Part shown: one piece after another, positions 17,406 through 30,294 of the stretch | Layout: each line of letters begins with the position of its first letter | Position numbering within the stretch: position 1 is the first letter of the stretch | The notes under the pieces: model-generated | Database searches by the model: none | What the model was told of the DNA's origin: nothing | The model's input: the letters and a program-made list of their open reading frames with translations, nothing else | Source of the DNA: Lonepinella sp042468235 | Lineage (GTDB): Bacteria; Pseudomonadota; Gammaproteobacteria; Enterobacterales; Pasteurellaceae | Length of the DNA stretch: 64,000 bases | Direction of reading: 5' to 3' | Assembly: GCF_042468235.1 (NCBI RefSeq) | Contig: NZ_CP170386.1 | Coordinates: 1,240,001-1,304,000 of the forward strand | Translations under genes and position numbers: made by a program

Positions 17406-19181
17406 TTATTTAGCTAACCACTGACTAACCAAATCTAAACTGATTTTTGTCAACTCTTCTATCTGCTCCACCCAATGCTCAAGCTGTTCGTTCCACTCTG
17501 GCAACTCTACCTGTTGCATTAAATTTGCCACATTTTGCACAGATTGCATGGCTAAACTGGCGGCTGCCCCTTTTAATTTATGAGCGGTTTCAGCTAATTG
17601 CTGTTTGGTGATGTTACCTTTCAAATACTCTTGATAGGCTTTAGCAACATCTAAATCCCCGCCGTTGATTTCCTGTTTAAATAAACGAATATTTTCTGCA
17701 TAGAGATCTTTACCGATAAATTCCAATAATTCTGCTAGAATTTCAGGATTAAAATAATCAACTAAATCATCGGGGATCACTGGATTCACACTCATCTTTG
17801 AATGATTCACCACCGTTTCATTTTCACCAAAATACGTATTTAAGCAAGCAGTTAATTCATTAACTAACAATGGTTTACGCAATACATCATCCATGCCCTG
17901 ACGTTGATATTCTGCTTTGTCTTGCATCACATTGGCGGTCAACGCAATCAATGGCGGAAGATAATCATAGCGATCATTTTGATAGCCGTCACGTAAATAA
18001 TGAGCAATTTCAAAGCCTGTCATATCGGGGAGTTGAATGTCTAATAACAATAAATCATAGCTGTTATGTTCAAAGGCTTGAATCGCGTCTTTACCCGACA
18101 TTGCCACATCTACCCGATGCCCTAATTTCTCTAACAGCGTTTTCGCTACGGTAATATTGAGCTGAATATCTTCCACCAATAAAATTTGCAAATTTTGCAC
18201 CGCACTTTTTTCTATTGGTTTCTCTTGTTTTTCAATAGATTCTGCTTGAATAGTCAGCGTAAAAGTTGTTCCTTTGCCCAATTCGCTAGCGACCGTTAAA
18301 TCACCGTGCATTAAATGGGCAATATTTTTTGAAATAGCTAACCCAATACCACTGCCAGCGGATTTTTTACCACTGTCTGCCACTTGATAGTACATGGTAA
18401 AGATTTTCTCTAACTCTTGGCTGGGAATACCTTGTCCAGTATCGCTAATTGCAAAGCTATATTGATTATTAGATATTTTTCTAACTTCTAGGACAATTAC
18501 ACCTTTTTCGGTGAATTTCACTGCATTACTCAGCAAATTCCATAACACTTGGCTTAGGCGAGTTTGGTCTAATTGCAAAAAGTGCGGTAGATTTTCATTG
18601 AGTTTCATTTGAAATTGCAGACCTTTTTCACTTGCTAACAAGATCGCTATATTTTGTATATCGGTTAAAAAACTATAAAAATCCGTTTCACGATAACATA
18701 GCTCAAGATTGTGACTATCAATTTTCTCTAAATCAATAATATCATTAAAAATATGTCCTAAAGACACCGCACTTATACTAATCGTATTCAAATAATTACG
18801 CTGTTGTTGATTTAATGGGGTGTCCTGCAACATTTGACTGAGTCCCAAAATACCATTTAACGGTGTGCGGAGTTCATGGCTAATGATCGCCAATAGAATG
18901 CTTTTATCTTGAATGGATTTTGCCAATGCTAAACGAGAACGTTCAAGGCGATCCACTAACAAAGTGAAAAAATAAATAACGAAGGGGGCTGAGATAAGCC
19001 CGAAAATAATAGCATAAGCCAAACTCTGCCAATCAATTCTCCCCACGACCAACAGGCTTAACACAATATGAGTCAGCAATGCAAAGACAGCAACAATTAA
19101 AAAACCAAGAATAGAAAATTTTAGCCGACCGAGTTTGACAACCCAATCAATGTATTTTTGTGTGAAGTGATTAACGTTCAT
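17406..19181 (-). CDS. arcB: Hybrid sensor kinase ArcB, short form without PAS domain
   Basis: ArcB is the inner-membrane kinase of the Arc system, which senses the quinone pool and phosphorylates ArcA when respiration slows. The 591-residue protein has two membrane segments (about 20-48 and 55-76). The kinase core follows with His102 in ISHELRTPLNG, an N-box (NLLSNAVKF) and G-boxes (DTGQGIP, GSGIGLAI). A receiver domain carries Asp381 in LLLLDIQLPDMTG. A C-terminal HPt domain carries His534 in AHKLKGAA. E. coli ArcB has about 778 residues with a PAS-containing linker; here DHp starts about 20 residues after the second helix, as in Haemophilus. The PAS domain and the two redox cysteines of the E. 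coli linker are absent. Confidence 0.92.
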   Translation of the reverse strand: MNVNHFTQKYIDWVVKLGRLKFSILGFLIVAVFALLTHIVLSLLVVGRIDWQSLAYAIIFGLISAPFVIYFFTLLVDRLERSRLALAKSIQDKSILLAIISHELRTPLNGILGLSQMLQDTPLNQQQRNYLNTISISAVSLGHIFNDIIDLEKIDSHNLELCYRETDFYSFLTDIQNIAILLASEKGLQFQMKLNENLPHFLQLDQTRLSQVLWNLLSNAVKFTEKGVIVLEVRKISNNQYSFAISDTGQGIPSQELEKIFTMYYQVADSGKKSAGSGIGLAISKNIAHLMHGDLTVASELGKGTTFTLTIQAESIEKQEKPIEKSAVQNLQILLVEDIQLNITVAKTLLEKLGHRVDVAMSGKDAIQAFEHNSYDLLLLDIQLPDMTGFEIAHYLRDGYQNDRYDYLPPLIALTANVMQDKAEYQRQGMDDVLRKPLLVNELTACLNTYFGENETVVNHSKMSVNPVIPDDLVDYFNPEILAELLEFIGKDLYAENIRLFKQEINGGDLDVAKAYQEYLKGNITKQQLAETAHKLKGAAASLAMQSVQNVANLMQQVELPEWNEQLEHWVEQIEELTKISLDLVSQWLAK

Positions 19182-19233
19182 AAATTATCTCATTAAGAAT
19201 TTTTGTTTATCTTAACAAAATTTCATGAAATAA

Positions 19234-19256
19234 GGGGCAAATTTGTGATTTGCCCC
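19234..19256 (-). terminator. Terminator after putA
   Basis: GGGGCAAAT (19234-19242) pairs with ATTTGCCCC (19248-19256) around a five-base loop, 25 bases after the putA stop. On the minus strand the tail TTATTTCATG is only moderately T-rich. Confidence 0.7.
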
Positions 19257-19280
19257 CATTTTTATTTTACCAATGACCTG

Positions 19281-22200
19281 TTAATCCATTGCCGCCATTA
19301 AACTGGCATTTCCTCCCATTGCAGCAGTGTTAATGCTCACCGATTTTTCGTGCATTAACGGTAATAAAGATTGGGCTAACGCTAAGTTTTCCACAAAGGT
19401 CATAATCGCCCCGTTACGTTCCGAATAATGGGCTTTATCCGCTTGAGAAAGTGGATTTAACACAATAAGTTGGCTGAGATGATCAAGGCTATTGAAGTCA
19501 TTGACCACAGACACAAATTGACGCAATGTATTGGCGTGTTGAGCGAGTGGTGAATTAGCACTTACCACACCACGGCTACCTGCGGCAACAATCGCTGTTA
19601 ATGCCAACACTTGTTGGAATAACGCACCGTCACCAATGGCGATGTCGCCACGTGGTTCAAACCGTAAGAAATTATTTTCACCTGTCACGCCGTGCATTTG
19701 GTGAATTTTGCCTAACGGTGAGCTTGCACTCAAGGTTTGCAAAGATTGTTGAGCTTGAGCCAATTCATCACCCGTCAATACCTGATTAAGTGCGGTGGAA
19801 AATTCGCTAATATTTGGAGTAATCCCTTCGGTTAATCCGTCAAAGTTCCATGCCGTACGGTTATTTAAACGTTGTAAGTACAACGCACCGCCCGCTTTTG
19901 GTCCCGTGCCAGATAAGCCTTGCCCACCAAATGGTTGCACACCAACGACCGCCCCGACAATATTACGGTTGGCATATAAGTTACCTGCTTGAATGCCCTG
20001 CTCCCATTCACGTTGAGTTTGATCGATACGGCTATGTAAACCACAAGTCAAACCAAAGCCTGTGGAATTAATTTCTCTAATCACATCGTCTAATTTCTCT
20101 GCGTCATAACGAATGACGTGTAATACTGGACCAAACACTTCGTGTTTTAATTGATTAATATTGTCAATTTCGAGCAAGGTTGGGGCGACAAAAATGCCGT
20201 TCTCTACCACATCTTTGGCAATCGGTACTTGATAATAAGATTTGGCTTGTTTTTTCATGACTTCAATATGATCAAGTAAGCGTTGTTGAGCCACTTTGTC
20301 AATAACAGGTCCCACATCAGTAGTAAGCTGTGCTGGGTTGCCTACCACTAATTCCGCCATTGCACCTTTAATTAATTCAAGCAAATGATCCGCATTATCT
20401 TTTTGTAAATAAAGCACACGTAAAGCAGAACAACGTTGACCTGCTGAGTCAAAGGCGGAGTTCAATACATCAATAGTAACTTGTTCACCTAAAGCGGAAC
20501 TATCAACAATCATGGCATTTTGACCGCCCGTTTCTGCAATGAGTGGAATCAAGCTACCGTGTTTTTGGATATTGCTATTAATACGTTTAGCGGTATCGGT
20601 TGAACCTGTGAAAATTACGCCATTAACACGCTCATCAGTGGTTAGACTTTCACCGATGGTTTTACCTGAACCCGTTAATAATTGTAACGCTTCTTTTGGA
20701 ATACCTGCTTGATGGAATAAATTCACCGCAAAATACGCCATTAAAGAGGTTTGTTCTGCGGGTTTGGCTAATACCACGTTACCTGCCACTAAGGCGGAAG
20801 ACACTTCACCAATAAAAATCGCTAATGGGAAGTTCCACGGACTGATGGCTACCACCACACCACGTGGATCCTTAAAGCTAGCTGGATTGGCTCGCACTTG
20901 ACCAGCATAATAACGGCAGAAATCCACCGCTTCACGCACTTCGGCAATGGCATTATTGAGGGTTTTACCTGCTTCTCGCACGGCTAAATCAAAGAGTTCT
21001 GGCAAATGTTGTTCCATTAAATCTGCCATTTTCTCTAATTTTTCTGACCGCACTTCTGGTGCGGTATTCGCCCATTGTTGTTTAAAATTCACTGCTGTTG
21101 TGAACGCTGTATTCACATCTTGCTCGTTGGCATCGATCACTTGACCTACAATTTGGCTTTGCACCGCTGGATTGTAAACTGTGCGAGAACTATTTCCTGT
21201 CACTTCACCGACAATTAACGGTTTCGCTTGATATTGTTTATCACTTAATTCGTTAAGCTGAGTTTGTAGCTGTTGTAAGGAAATCGCATCGGTTAGATCA
21301 TAACCTTTTGAATTACGGCGTTCACCGTAAATATTCACCGGTAACGGTACTTTCGGGTGAGCCGTACCTTGGGTTTCTTTCGCTTTATTCACAGGATCTT
21401 CCGCCAAGCTATCAACGCTAAAATGTTCATCGACAATTTGGTTCACGAAAGAACTGTTTGAACCGTTTTCTAATAAACGGCGAACGAGATAAGCCAACAA
21501 GGTTTGATAGGAACCAACTGGTGCATAAATACGGCATTGTACATTCAGATTTTCCTTGCCAACCACTTGTTCATATAGGGTTTCACCCATGCCGTGCAGG
21601 CATTGAAATTCAAAGTGTTTATCTTTAGCAAGATGATAAACTGTCGCTAAAGTTTGTGCATTGTGCGTGGCAAATTGCGGATAAATCACATCTTGTGCAG
21701 ACAATAATTTTTTCGCACAGGTGATATAGTTGATGTCGGAATGCACTTTACGGGTAAATACAGGATAATCCGTTGCCCCTTCCGCTTGGGCTAATTTGAC
21801 TTCACTATCCCAATATGCCCCTTTTACTAGACGGATCATTAATTTACGATTATTGGCTCGAGCTTGAGCAATAATATGATCGATGACACGACTACAACGT
21901 TTTTGGTAGGCTTGCACCACAAAGCCAATGCCGTGGAAACCCTCTAAATCGGGATCAGCAATTAAGCGGTCAAGTAAATCAAGGGATAATTCAAGGCGAG
22001 CGGCTTCTTCCGCATCAATATTCAAGCCAATATCATATTTTTTGGCTAATAAAAATAATTCTTTGAGTTTCGGATAAAGTTCATCAATTACCCGTTGATG
22101 TTGGCTTAAACTATAACGGGGGTGAATAGCGGAAAGTTTGACGGAAACCCCTGAAGATTTATAAACGCCTAAGCCTTTTGATGTTTCCCCCACGGCACGA

Positions 22201-22868
22201 ATGGAATTCACATAATCATTGTAATAACGATCCGCATCCTTTTGGGTTAAGGCGGTTTCACCTAACATATCGTAGCTATAACGGAAGCCTTTCTCAAAAC
22301 GTTTTTCACCATTTTTAATCGCTGCATCAATGGTTTCCCCCGTCACAAATTGTTTACCTAATAAACGCATGCCTACATTCATACCTTGACGAATCAATGG
22401 CTCGCCACCTTTGCTAATTAATTTGGATAAGGCACTGGATAATTCTTTATCACTGTGGGATACAATTTTTTGTGCCACAATCAATCCCCATGCAGCGGAG
22501 TTAACAAATAAAGAGGGGCTATTGCCTAAGTGAGCTTTCCAATCGCCATGCACAAGTTTATCGTGAATCAGTTTATCTGCAGTGGTTTTATCTGGAATCC
22601 GCAATAAGGCTTCCGACAAGCACATTAAAGCAATCCCTTCCGCACTAGAAAGGGAAAATTCGTGCATTAACGCATCCACCCCACTGGCTTTTTTGCGATC
22701 GGCTCGTACTTTGCTGACTAACTTTTTACACAGTTCAGCAATAGATTGAGATTGCTCGCTCATATCCGCTTTTTCAATTAGCTCCGCCACAATTTTTTGT
22801 TCGGGAATGCGATAAAATTCGCTTAATATCGGACGGATTGTTGTTTTAGGTAAAATCTCGTAACTCAT
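19281..22868 (-). CDS. putA: Bifunctional proline dehydrogenase / P5C dehydrogenase without DNA-binding domain
   Basis: PutA oxidises proline to glutamate: an FAD domain makes pyrroline-5-carboxylate, and an NAD-dependent aldehyde dehydrogenase domain finishes the reaction. ATG at 22866-22868, preceded by AGAAGG, gives 1195 residues. The PRODH barrel lies at about 180-480 (VKLSAIHPRYSLSQHQR, LMIRLVKGAYWDSEVK, QFATHNAQT). The P5CDH domain spans about 550-1020, with VIFTGSTDTAKRI and the catalytic cysteine in SAGQRCSALRVL. A conserved C-terminal domain follows. E. coli PutA (1320 residues) begins with a ribbon-helix-helix that represses putAP; here the chain starts directly at the PRODH-associated helical region, so that repressor domain is missing. 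putP is upstream on the same strand. Confidence 0.95.
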   Translation of the reverse strand: MSYEILPKTTIRPILSEFYRIPEQKIVAELIEKADMSEQSQSIAELCKKLVSKVRADRKKASGVDALMHEFSLSSAEGIALMCLSEALLRIPDKTTADKLIHDKLVHGDWKAHLGNSPSLFVNSAAWGLIVAQKIVSHSDKELSSALSKLISKGGEPLIRQGMNVGMRLLGKQFVTGETIDAAIKNGEKRFEKGFRYSYDMLGETALTQKDADRYYNDYVNSIRAVGETSKGLGVYKSSGVSVKLSAIHPRYSLSQHQRVIDELYPKLKELFLLAKKYDIGLNIDAEEAARLELSLDLLDRLIADPDLEGFHGIGFVVQAYQKRCSRVIDHIIAQARANNRKLMIRLVKGAYWDSEVKLAQAEGATDYPVFTRKVHSDINYITCAKKLLSAQDVIYPQFATHNAQTLATVYHLAKDKHFEFQCLHGMGETLYEQVVGKENLNVQCRIYAPVGSYQTLLAYLVRRLLENGSNSSFVNQIVDEHFSVDSLAEDPVNKAKETQGTAHPKVPLPVNIYGERRNSKGYDLTDAISLQQLQTQLNELSDKQYQAKPLIVGEVTGNSSRTVYNPAVQSQIVGQVIDANEQDVNTAFTTAVNFKQQWANTAPEVRSEKLEKMADLMEQHLPELFDLAVREAGKTLNNAIAEVREAVDFCRYYAGQVRANPASFKDPRGVVVAISPWNFPLAIFIGEVSSALVAGNVVLAKPAEQTSLMAYFAVNLFHQAGIPKEALQLLTGSGKTIGESLTTDERVNGVIFTGSTDTAKRINSNIQKHGSLIPLIAETGGQNAMIVDSSALGEQVTIDVLNSAFDSAGQRCSALRVLYLQKDNADHLLELIKGAMAELVVGNPAQLTTDVGPVIDKVAQQRLLDHIEVMKKQAKSYYQVPIAKDVVENGIFVAPTLLEIDNINQLKHEVFGPVLHVIRYDAEKLDDVIREINSTGFGLTCGLHSRIDQTQREWEQGIQAGNLYANRNIVGAVVGVQPFGGQGLSGTGPKAGGALYLQRLNNRTAWNFDGLTEGITPNISEFSTALNQVLTGDELAQAQQSLQTLSASSPLGKIHQMHGVTGENNFLRFEPRGDIAIGDGALFQQVLALTAIVAAGSRGVVSANSPLAQHANTLRQFVSVVNDFNSLDHLSQLIVLNPLSQADKAHYSERNGAIMTFVENLALAQSLLPLMHEKSVSINTAAMGGNASLMAAMD

Positions 22869-22955
22869 AGATAACCTTCTTTTTAATATTTTCACTGAGT
22901 AAAGCGGTTGTAAAAACAACCGCACCTTTATAAAAGTAGTTCGCTAATAAACAAA

Positions 22956-24479
22956 CTAGATGTATTTTTTCACACCTTGCATCTCTTTGTGATAAGCCTT
23001 TTCCGCTTTATCAAAGGTTTCTGCAATTTCTGCTTTCGGGGCTGGCGTAATTAAAGAAACGACCAAAATGGCAATCGTCGCACAGATAAAGCCAGGAATC
23101 ATTTCATATATTCCACTGTTTGGTACAAGCGTATTCCAGAACACCACGACCAATGCCCCCGTGATCATGCCTGCCATTGCACCTGCTGCATTCATGCGTT
23201 TCCAATAAAGCGATAACAATACCACAGGTCCAAAGGCACAACCAAAACCAGCCCAAGCATAAGATACTAAGCCAAGCACTTTACTGTTTGGATCCTGTGC
23301 TAAAACAATAGCTAAGATAGCAATCAATAGCACCATCATACGACCCAACCAGACAAGTTCTTTTTGACTGGCGTTCGGACGTAAGAAACCTTTATAAAAG
23401 TCTTCGGTAATGGCACTTGAGCAAATCAATAATTGACAGCTTAGGGTACTCATTACTGCCGCAAGAATAGCCGAAAGCAAAATACCTGCAATCCAAGGAT
23501 TAAACAGTAAACGAGAAAGTTCAATAAAAACCTGTTCGTGATTTGCATTCACCAGTGTCGCTTTATCTGGATTGGCAAAGAAATATGCTTGTCCCCAGAA
23601 ACCGATACTTACTGCACCAATCAAACAGATAAACATCCACGTCATACTGATACAACGAGCTTTAGGTACGGATTTTACCGAATCCGCCGCCATAAACCGT
23701 GCCAAGATATGTGGTTGACCGAAGTAACCTAATCCCCATGCCGATAAACTCAATAAGCCAATAAATGTGGTACCATTAAACATATCGGTAAAATCTCTGC
23801 CAGCCGCTTCACCAGCTTGAGCTAAAGCTTCAAAAGTCGGTTCAAAACCACCTAATTGCGTTAAAATAAAAATAGGCGTAAGAAATAAGGCAAAAAACAT
23901 TAAGCTCGCTTGAATGGTATCTGTCCAGCTAACGGCTAAAAACCCCCCGATAAAGGTGTAAGCAATTGTTGCTAACGCCCCGAGCCAAAGTGCGGTTTCA
24001 TAAGGCACGCCAAATAAATTTTCAAATAAACGAGCCCCAGCAACCACGCCTGATGCACAGTAAATAGCGAAGAAGAATAGGATAATTGTGGCTGAAACAA
24101 TTTTTAATACTTTAGTCTTATCGCCGAAACGATGATGAAAATAATCTGGTAATGTCAAAGCATTCTTATTAAATTCTGTATGCATACGTAATTTACCAGC
24201 GACAAATAACCAGTTTAAATACGCCCCTATGGTTAAACCGATAGCAATCCAACTTTCCACAAGCCCTGCTGCATAAACTGCACCAGGCAATCCCATTAAC
24301 AGCCAACCTGACATATCAGATGCACCAGCTGAAAGTCCTGTCACAAAACTACCTAAACTACGTCCCCCAAGAATGTAGTCTGATAAATTATTTGTAAATC
24401 GATAGGCAATAAGCCCTATTGATACCATTCCGACAATATAGATCAGAAAGGTTGTTGTGGTAGGATCAAGACCAAACAT
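22956..24479 (-). CDS. putP: Sodium/proline symporter PutP
   Basis: PutP is a sodium-coupled proline importer of the SSF family in the inner membrane. The 507 residues form about 13 membrane helices. Family motifs are present: YILGGRSLGSFVTGLSAGASDMSGWLLMGLPG at about 36-67 (sodium/proline site), GFLAVSWTDTIQASLM near 178, and WGLGYFGQPHILARFMA near 250. It lies 87 bases upstream of putA on the same strand, so import and breakdown of proline are probably co-transcribed. In E. coli the two genes are divergent. The long upstream region holds several inverted repeats. Confidence 0.96.
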   Translation of the reverse strand: MFGLDPTTTTFLIYIVGMVSIGLIAYRFTNNLSDYILGGRSLGSFVTGLSAGASDMSGWLLMGLPGAVYAAGLVESWIAIGLTIGAYLNWLFVAGKLRMHTEFNKNALTLPDYFHHRFGDKTKVLKIVSATIILFFFAIYCASGVVAGARLFENLFGVPYETALWLGALATIAYTFIGGFLAVSWTDTIQASLMFFALFLTPIFILTQLGGFEPTFEALAQAGEAAGRDFTDMFNGTTFIGLLSLSAWGLGYFGQPHILARFMAADSVKSVPKARCISMTWMFICLIGAVSIGFWGQAYFFANPDKATLVNANHEQVFIELSRLLFNPWIAGILLSAILAAVMSTLSCQLLICSSAITEDFYKGFLRPNASQKELVWLGRMMVLLIAILAIVLAQDPNSKVLGLVSYAWAGFGCAFGPVVLLSLYWKRMNAAGAMAGMITGALVVVFWNTLVPNSGIYEMIPGFICATIAILVVSLITPAPKAEIAETFDKAEKAYHKEMQGVKKYI

Positions 24480-24515
24480 AGCATATTCCTCTTAATTAAA
24501 GATAAATTCGTATTG

Positions 24516-24695
24516 TAGAATACTCTACTGCCATTTATAGAAACCTTGTTAAAATACATTTTCTAAAATAGAAAAAGCATTCTATTTATAAGGTTTTTTC
24601 AGTATATTCTAATTCAGAATATCATGTTACATTTTTATAACAAAATTGTGACGTAGTTAACACTTTTTCTAATAAATTTTATACAAATAGAAAAA
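24516..24695. promoter_or_regulatory. putP upstream region: CRP-like site and repeated TTCTA/TAGAA inverted repeats
   Basis: Within the 285 bases between putP and the rRNA terminator are four inverted repeats built on TTCT/AGAA: TAGA-ATAC-TCTA (24516-24527), TTTTCTA-AAA-TAGAAAA (24559-24575), ATATTCT-AATTC-AGAATAT (24604-24622), and TTTTTCTA with TAGAAAAA 16 bases apart (24664-24695). The first three centres are about 46 bp apart. A CRP-like site TGTGA-CGTAGT-TAACA (24647-24662) lies between the last two. Binding by a regulator is inferred. Confidence 0.5.
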
Positions 24696-24764
24696 TCCAC
24701 AATAAAAAATAAGAAAAATGGCTAAATCCTATTCAACATAGAATATAGCCATTTAAAAAAAACA

Positions 24765-24794
24765 AAACCCCAGCTACTCACGTAACTGGGGTTT
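24765..24794 (-). terminator. rRNA operon terminator
   Basis: Reading leftwards, AAACCCCAG and CTGGGGTTT (with an inner GTA/TAC pairing) form a strong stem, followed by GTTTTTTTT. It lies just past the 3' end of 5S rRNA. Confidence 0.9.
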
Positions 24795-24802
24795 CTAATT
24801 TT

Positions 24803-24921
24803 GAACCTGATGGCGACCTACTCTCACATTGGGAAACCCAACACTACCATCGGCATTACAGCATTTCACTTCTGAGTTCGGCATGGGTTCAGGTGGCGCT
24901 ACTGCATTATGACCATCAGGA
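24803..24921 (-). rRNA. rrf: 5S ribosomal RNA
   Basis: The reverse strand carries the conserved core CCCATGCCGAACTCAGAAGT and GCCGATGGTAGTGT. The ends CCTGATGG and CCATCAGG pair to form helix I, giving about 119 nt. It is the third rRNA of the operon, read leftwards. End positions are accurate to a few bases. Confidence 0.95.
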
Positions 24922-25076
24922 TTATTCCTTTGATGATTGGGCCTTTTAAATCACGACCCTACTTATTTTTTAGTCTTCTTCTAAAATTTGAAACAAGCTG
25001 TCTGTTCGATTTTCTTTTGTCTGTACTGCTTTATTTAGTTCTTAGCTTAATCCACCCAAAAACACTTGAGCGTTGT

Positions 25077-27973
<2,897 letters not shown>

Positions 27974-28138
27974 TACAACCTCAAATGTTTTTTTAGAACA
28001 ATTGATATTGCGTTTCAACTAAACACTTGACTGCTTTTGTTCAGTCAAGATTTTTTCTTCTACTCAGACTTTCTTGTGTTAATTCACTTTCGTCAATTAA
28101 CCCGAAAATCTCTCAGTTTTCAGCTTGTTTCCAATTTT

Positions 28139-28148
28139 TTAAAGAACA
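28139..28148 (-). promoter_or_regulatory. Spacer boxA before 23S
   Basis: On the minus strand TGTTCTTTAA resembles the boxA antitermination element TGCTCTTTA and lies between tRNA-Glu and 23S, the usual place for a second Nus-factor loading site. The remaining spacer (27974-28138) shows no gene. Confidence 0.6.
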
Positions 28149-28173
28149 GTAAGATAAATAAATCATCTTTAAT

Positions 28174-28249
28174 TGGCGTCCCCACGGGGATTCGAACCCC
28201 GGTTACCGCCGTGAAAGGGCGATGTCCTAGGCCTCTAGACGATGGGGAC
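28174..28249 (-). tRNA. tRNA-Glu (anticodon TTC)
   Basis: The reverse strand folds as a 76-base cloverleaf: acceptor GTCCCCA pairing with TGGGGAC, D arm with AGAGGCCTAGGAC, anticodon loop CCTTTCACG (TTC), T arm GGGGTTCGAATCCCC and an encoded CCA end. It lies between 16S and 23S, a common spacer arrangement. Confidence 0.97.
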
Positions 28250-28323
28250 AACAGGTAAAGAGTATCTATTGTCTTTTCTTTCGCACTTCCTTTTTCATGT
28301 TGCTCGACCTAGTAAGCAGTCAA

Positions 28324-28332
28324 AAGTGCGGT
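28324..28332 (+). repeat. Exact uptake signal AAGTGCGGT in the 16S-tRNA spacer
   Basis: A perfect Hin-type uptake sequence with the usual A-rich left flank and T-rich right flank (AAAAGTGCGGTCTTTTTT) lies in the rRNA spacer between tRNA-Glu and 16S. Most copies in this window are in coding or convergent intergenic DNA. Confidence 0.9.
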
Positions 28333-28357
28333 CTTTTTTCTTTCTTTTCTACTTTTT

Positions 28358-28379
28358 ATCAGACTATCTGTGTGGACAC
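28358..28379 (-). other. 3' strand of the 16S processing stem
   Basis: This spacer segment is complementary, with few mismatches, to the 16S leader at 30081-30101 (leader strand ATCAGACAATCTGTGTGGGC). Pairing across the whole 16S would form the long stem that RNase III cuts to release pre-16S RNA. Confidence 0.7.
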
Positions 28380-28399
28380 TTATTGTCGCTCGTTTTGGG

Positions 28400-29938
<1,539 letters not shown>

Positions 29939-30104
29939 AAGTTCGATCGCTCAATAAACTGCTTGCTTTTAAATCTTTCTTTTCATTCCCAAAAGAACAA
30001 AAAGTTAATGAATTTCTAAGTTAAGCACCTATTAAGACTTCAAGTTTTATTTAATTTTTTAAAACTAGTCAATCAACAAGTGCCCACACAGATTGTCTGA
30101 TAAA

Positions 30105-30117
30105 TTGTTAAAGAACA
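30105..30117 (-). promoter_or_regulatory. Leader boxA of the rRNA operon
   Basis: Reading leftwards, TGTTCTTTAACAA lies in the leader about 170 bases before the 16S 5' end. It matches the boxA element that loads Nus factors for antitermination. A leader hairpin (CGACAC...GTGTCG, about 30147-30187) lies upstream. The stretch 29939-30104 otherwise holds only leader sequence and the processing stem. Confidence 0.75.
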
Positions 30118-30200
30118 AATTTCGCTATCTTTTGGCGAAAATAAAACGACACACTGTTTGATTTTCAATTTTCACAACAGCGTGTCGTTGTGTGCAGCGT

Positions 30201-30228
30201 ATTATAGAGATCTGGAAATCCTTTGCAA
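30201..30228 (-). promoter_or_regulatory. rRNA operon promoter
   Basis: On the minus strand TTGCAA (30228-30223), a 16-base spacer and a perfect TATAAT (30206-30201) are followed by a fairly GC-rich start region (ACGCTGCAC). Upstream is A/T-rich, UP-like DNA. The short spacer and GC-leaning discriminator fit a growth-rate-controlled rRNA promoter. The preceding gene, dgt, reads into this region with no terminator seen between. Confidence 0.85.
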
Positions 30229-30294
30229 GCACTTTTTATAAAAATATTGAGAAATTTATTCGAATGTTTAATTTTTCAACTTTTCAGTCTATTT

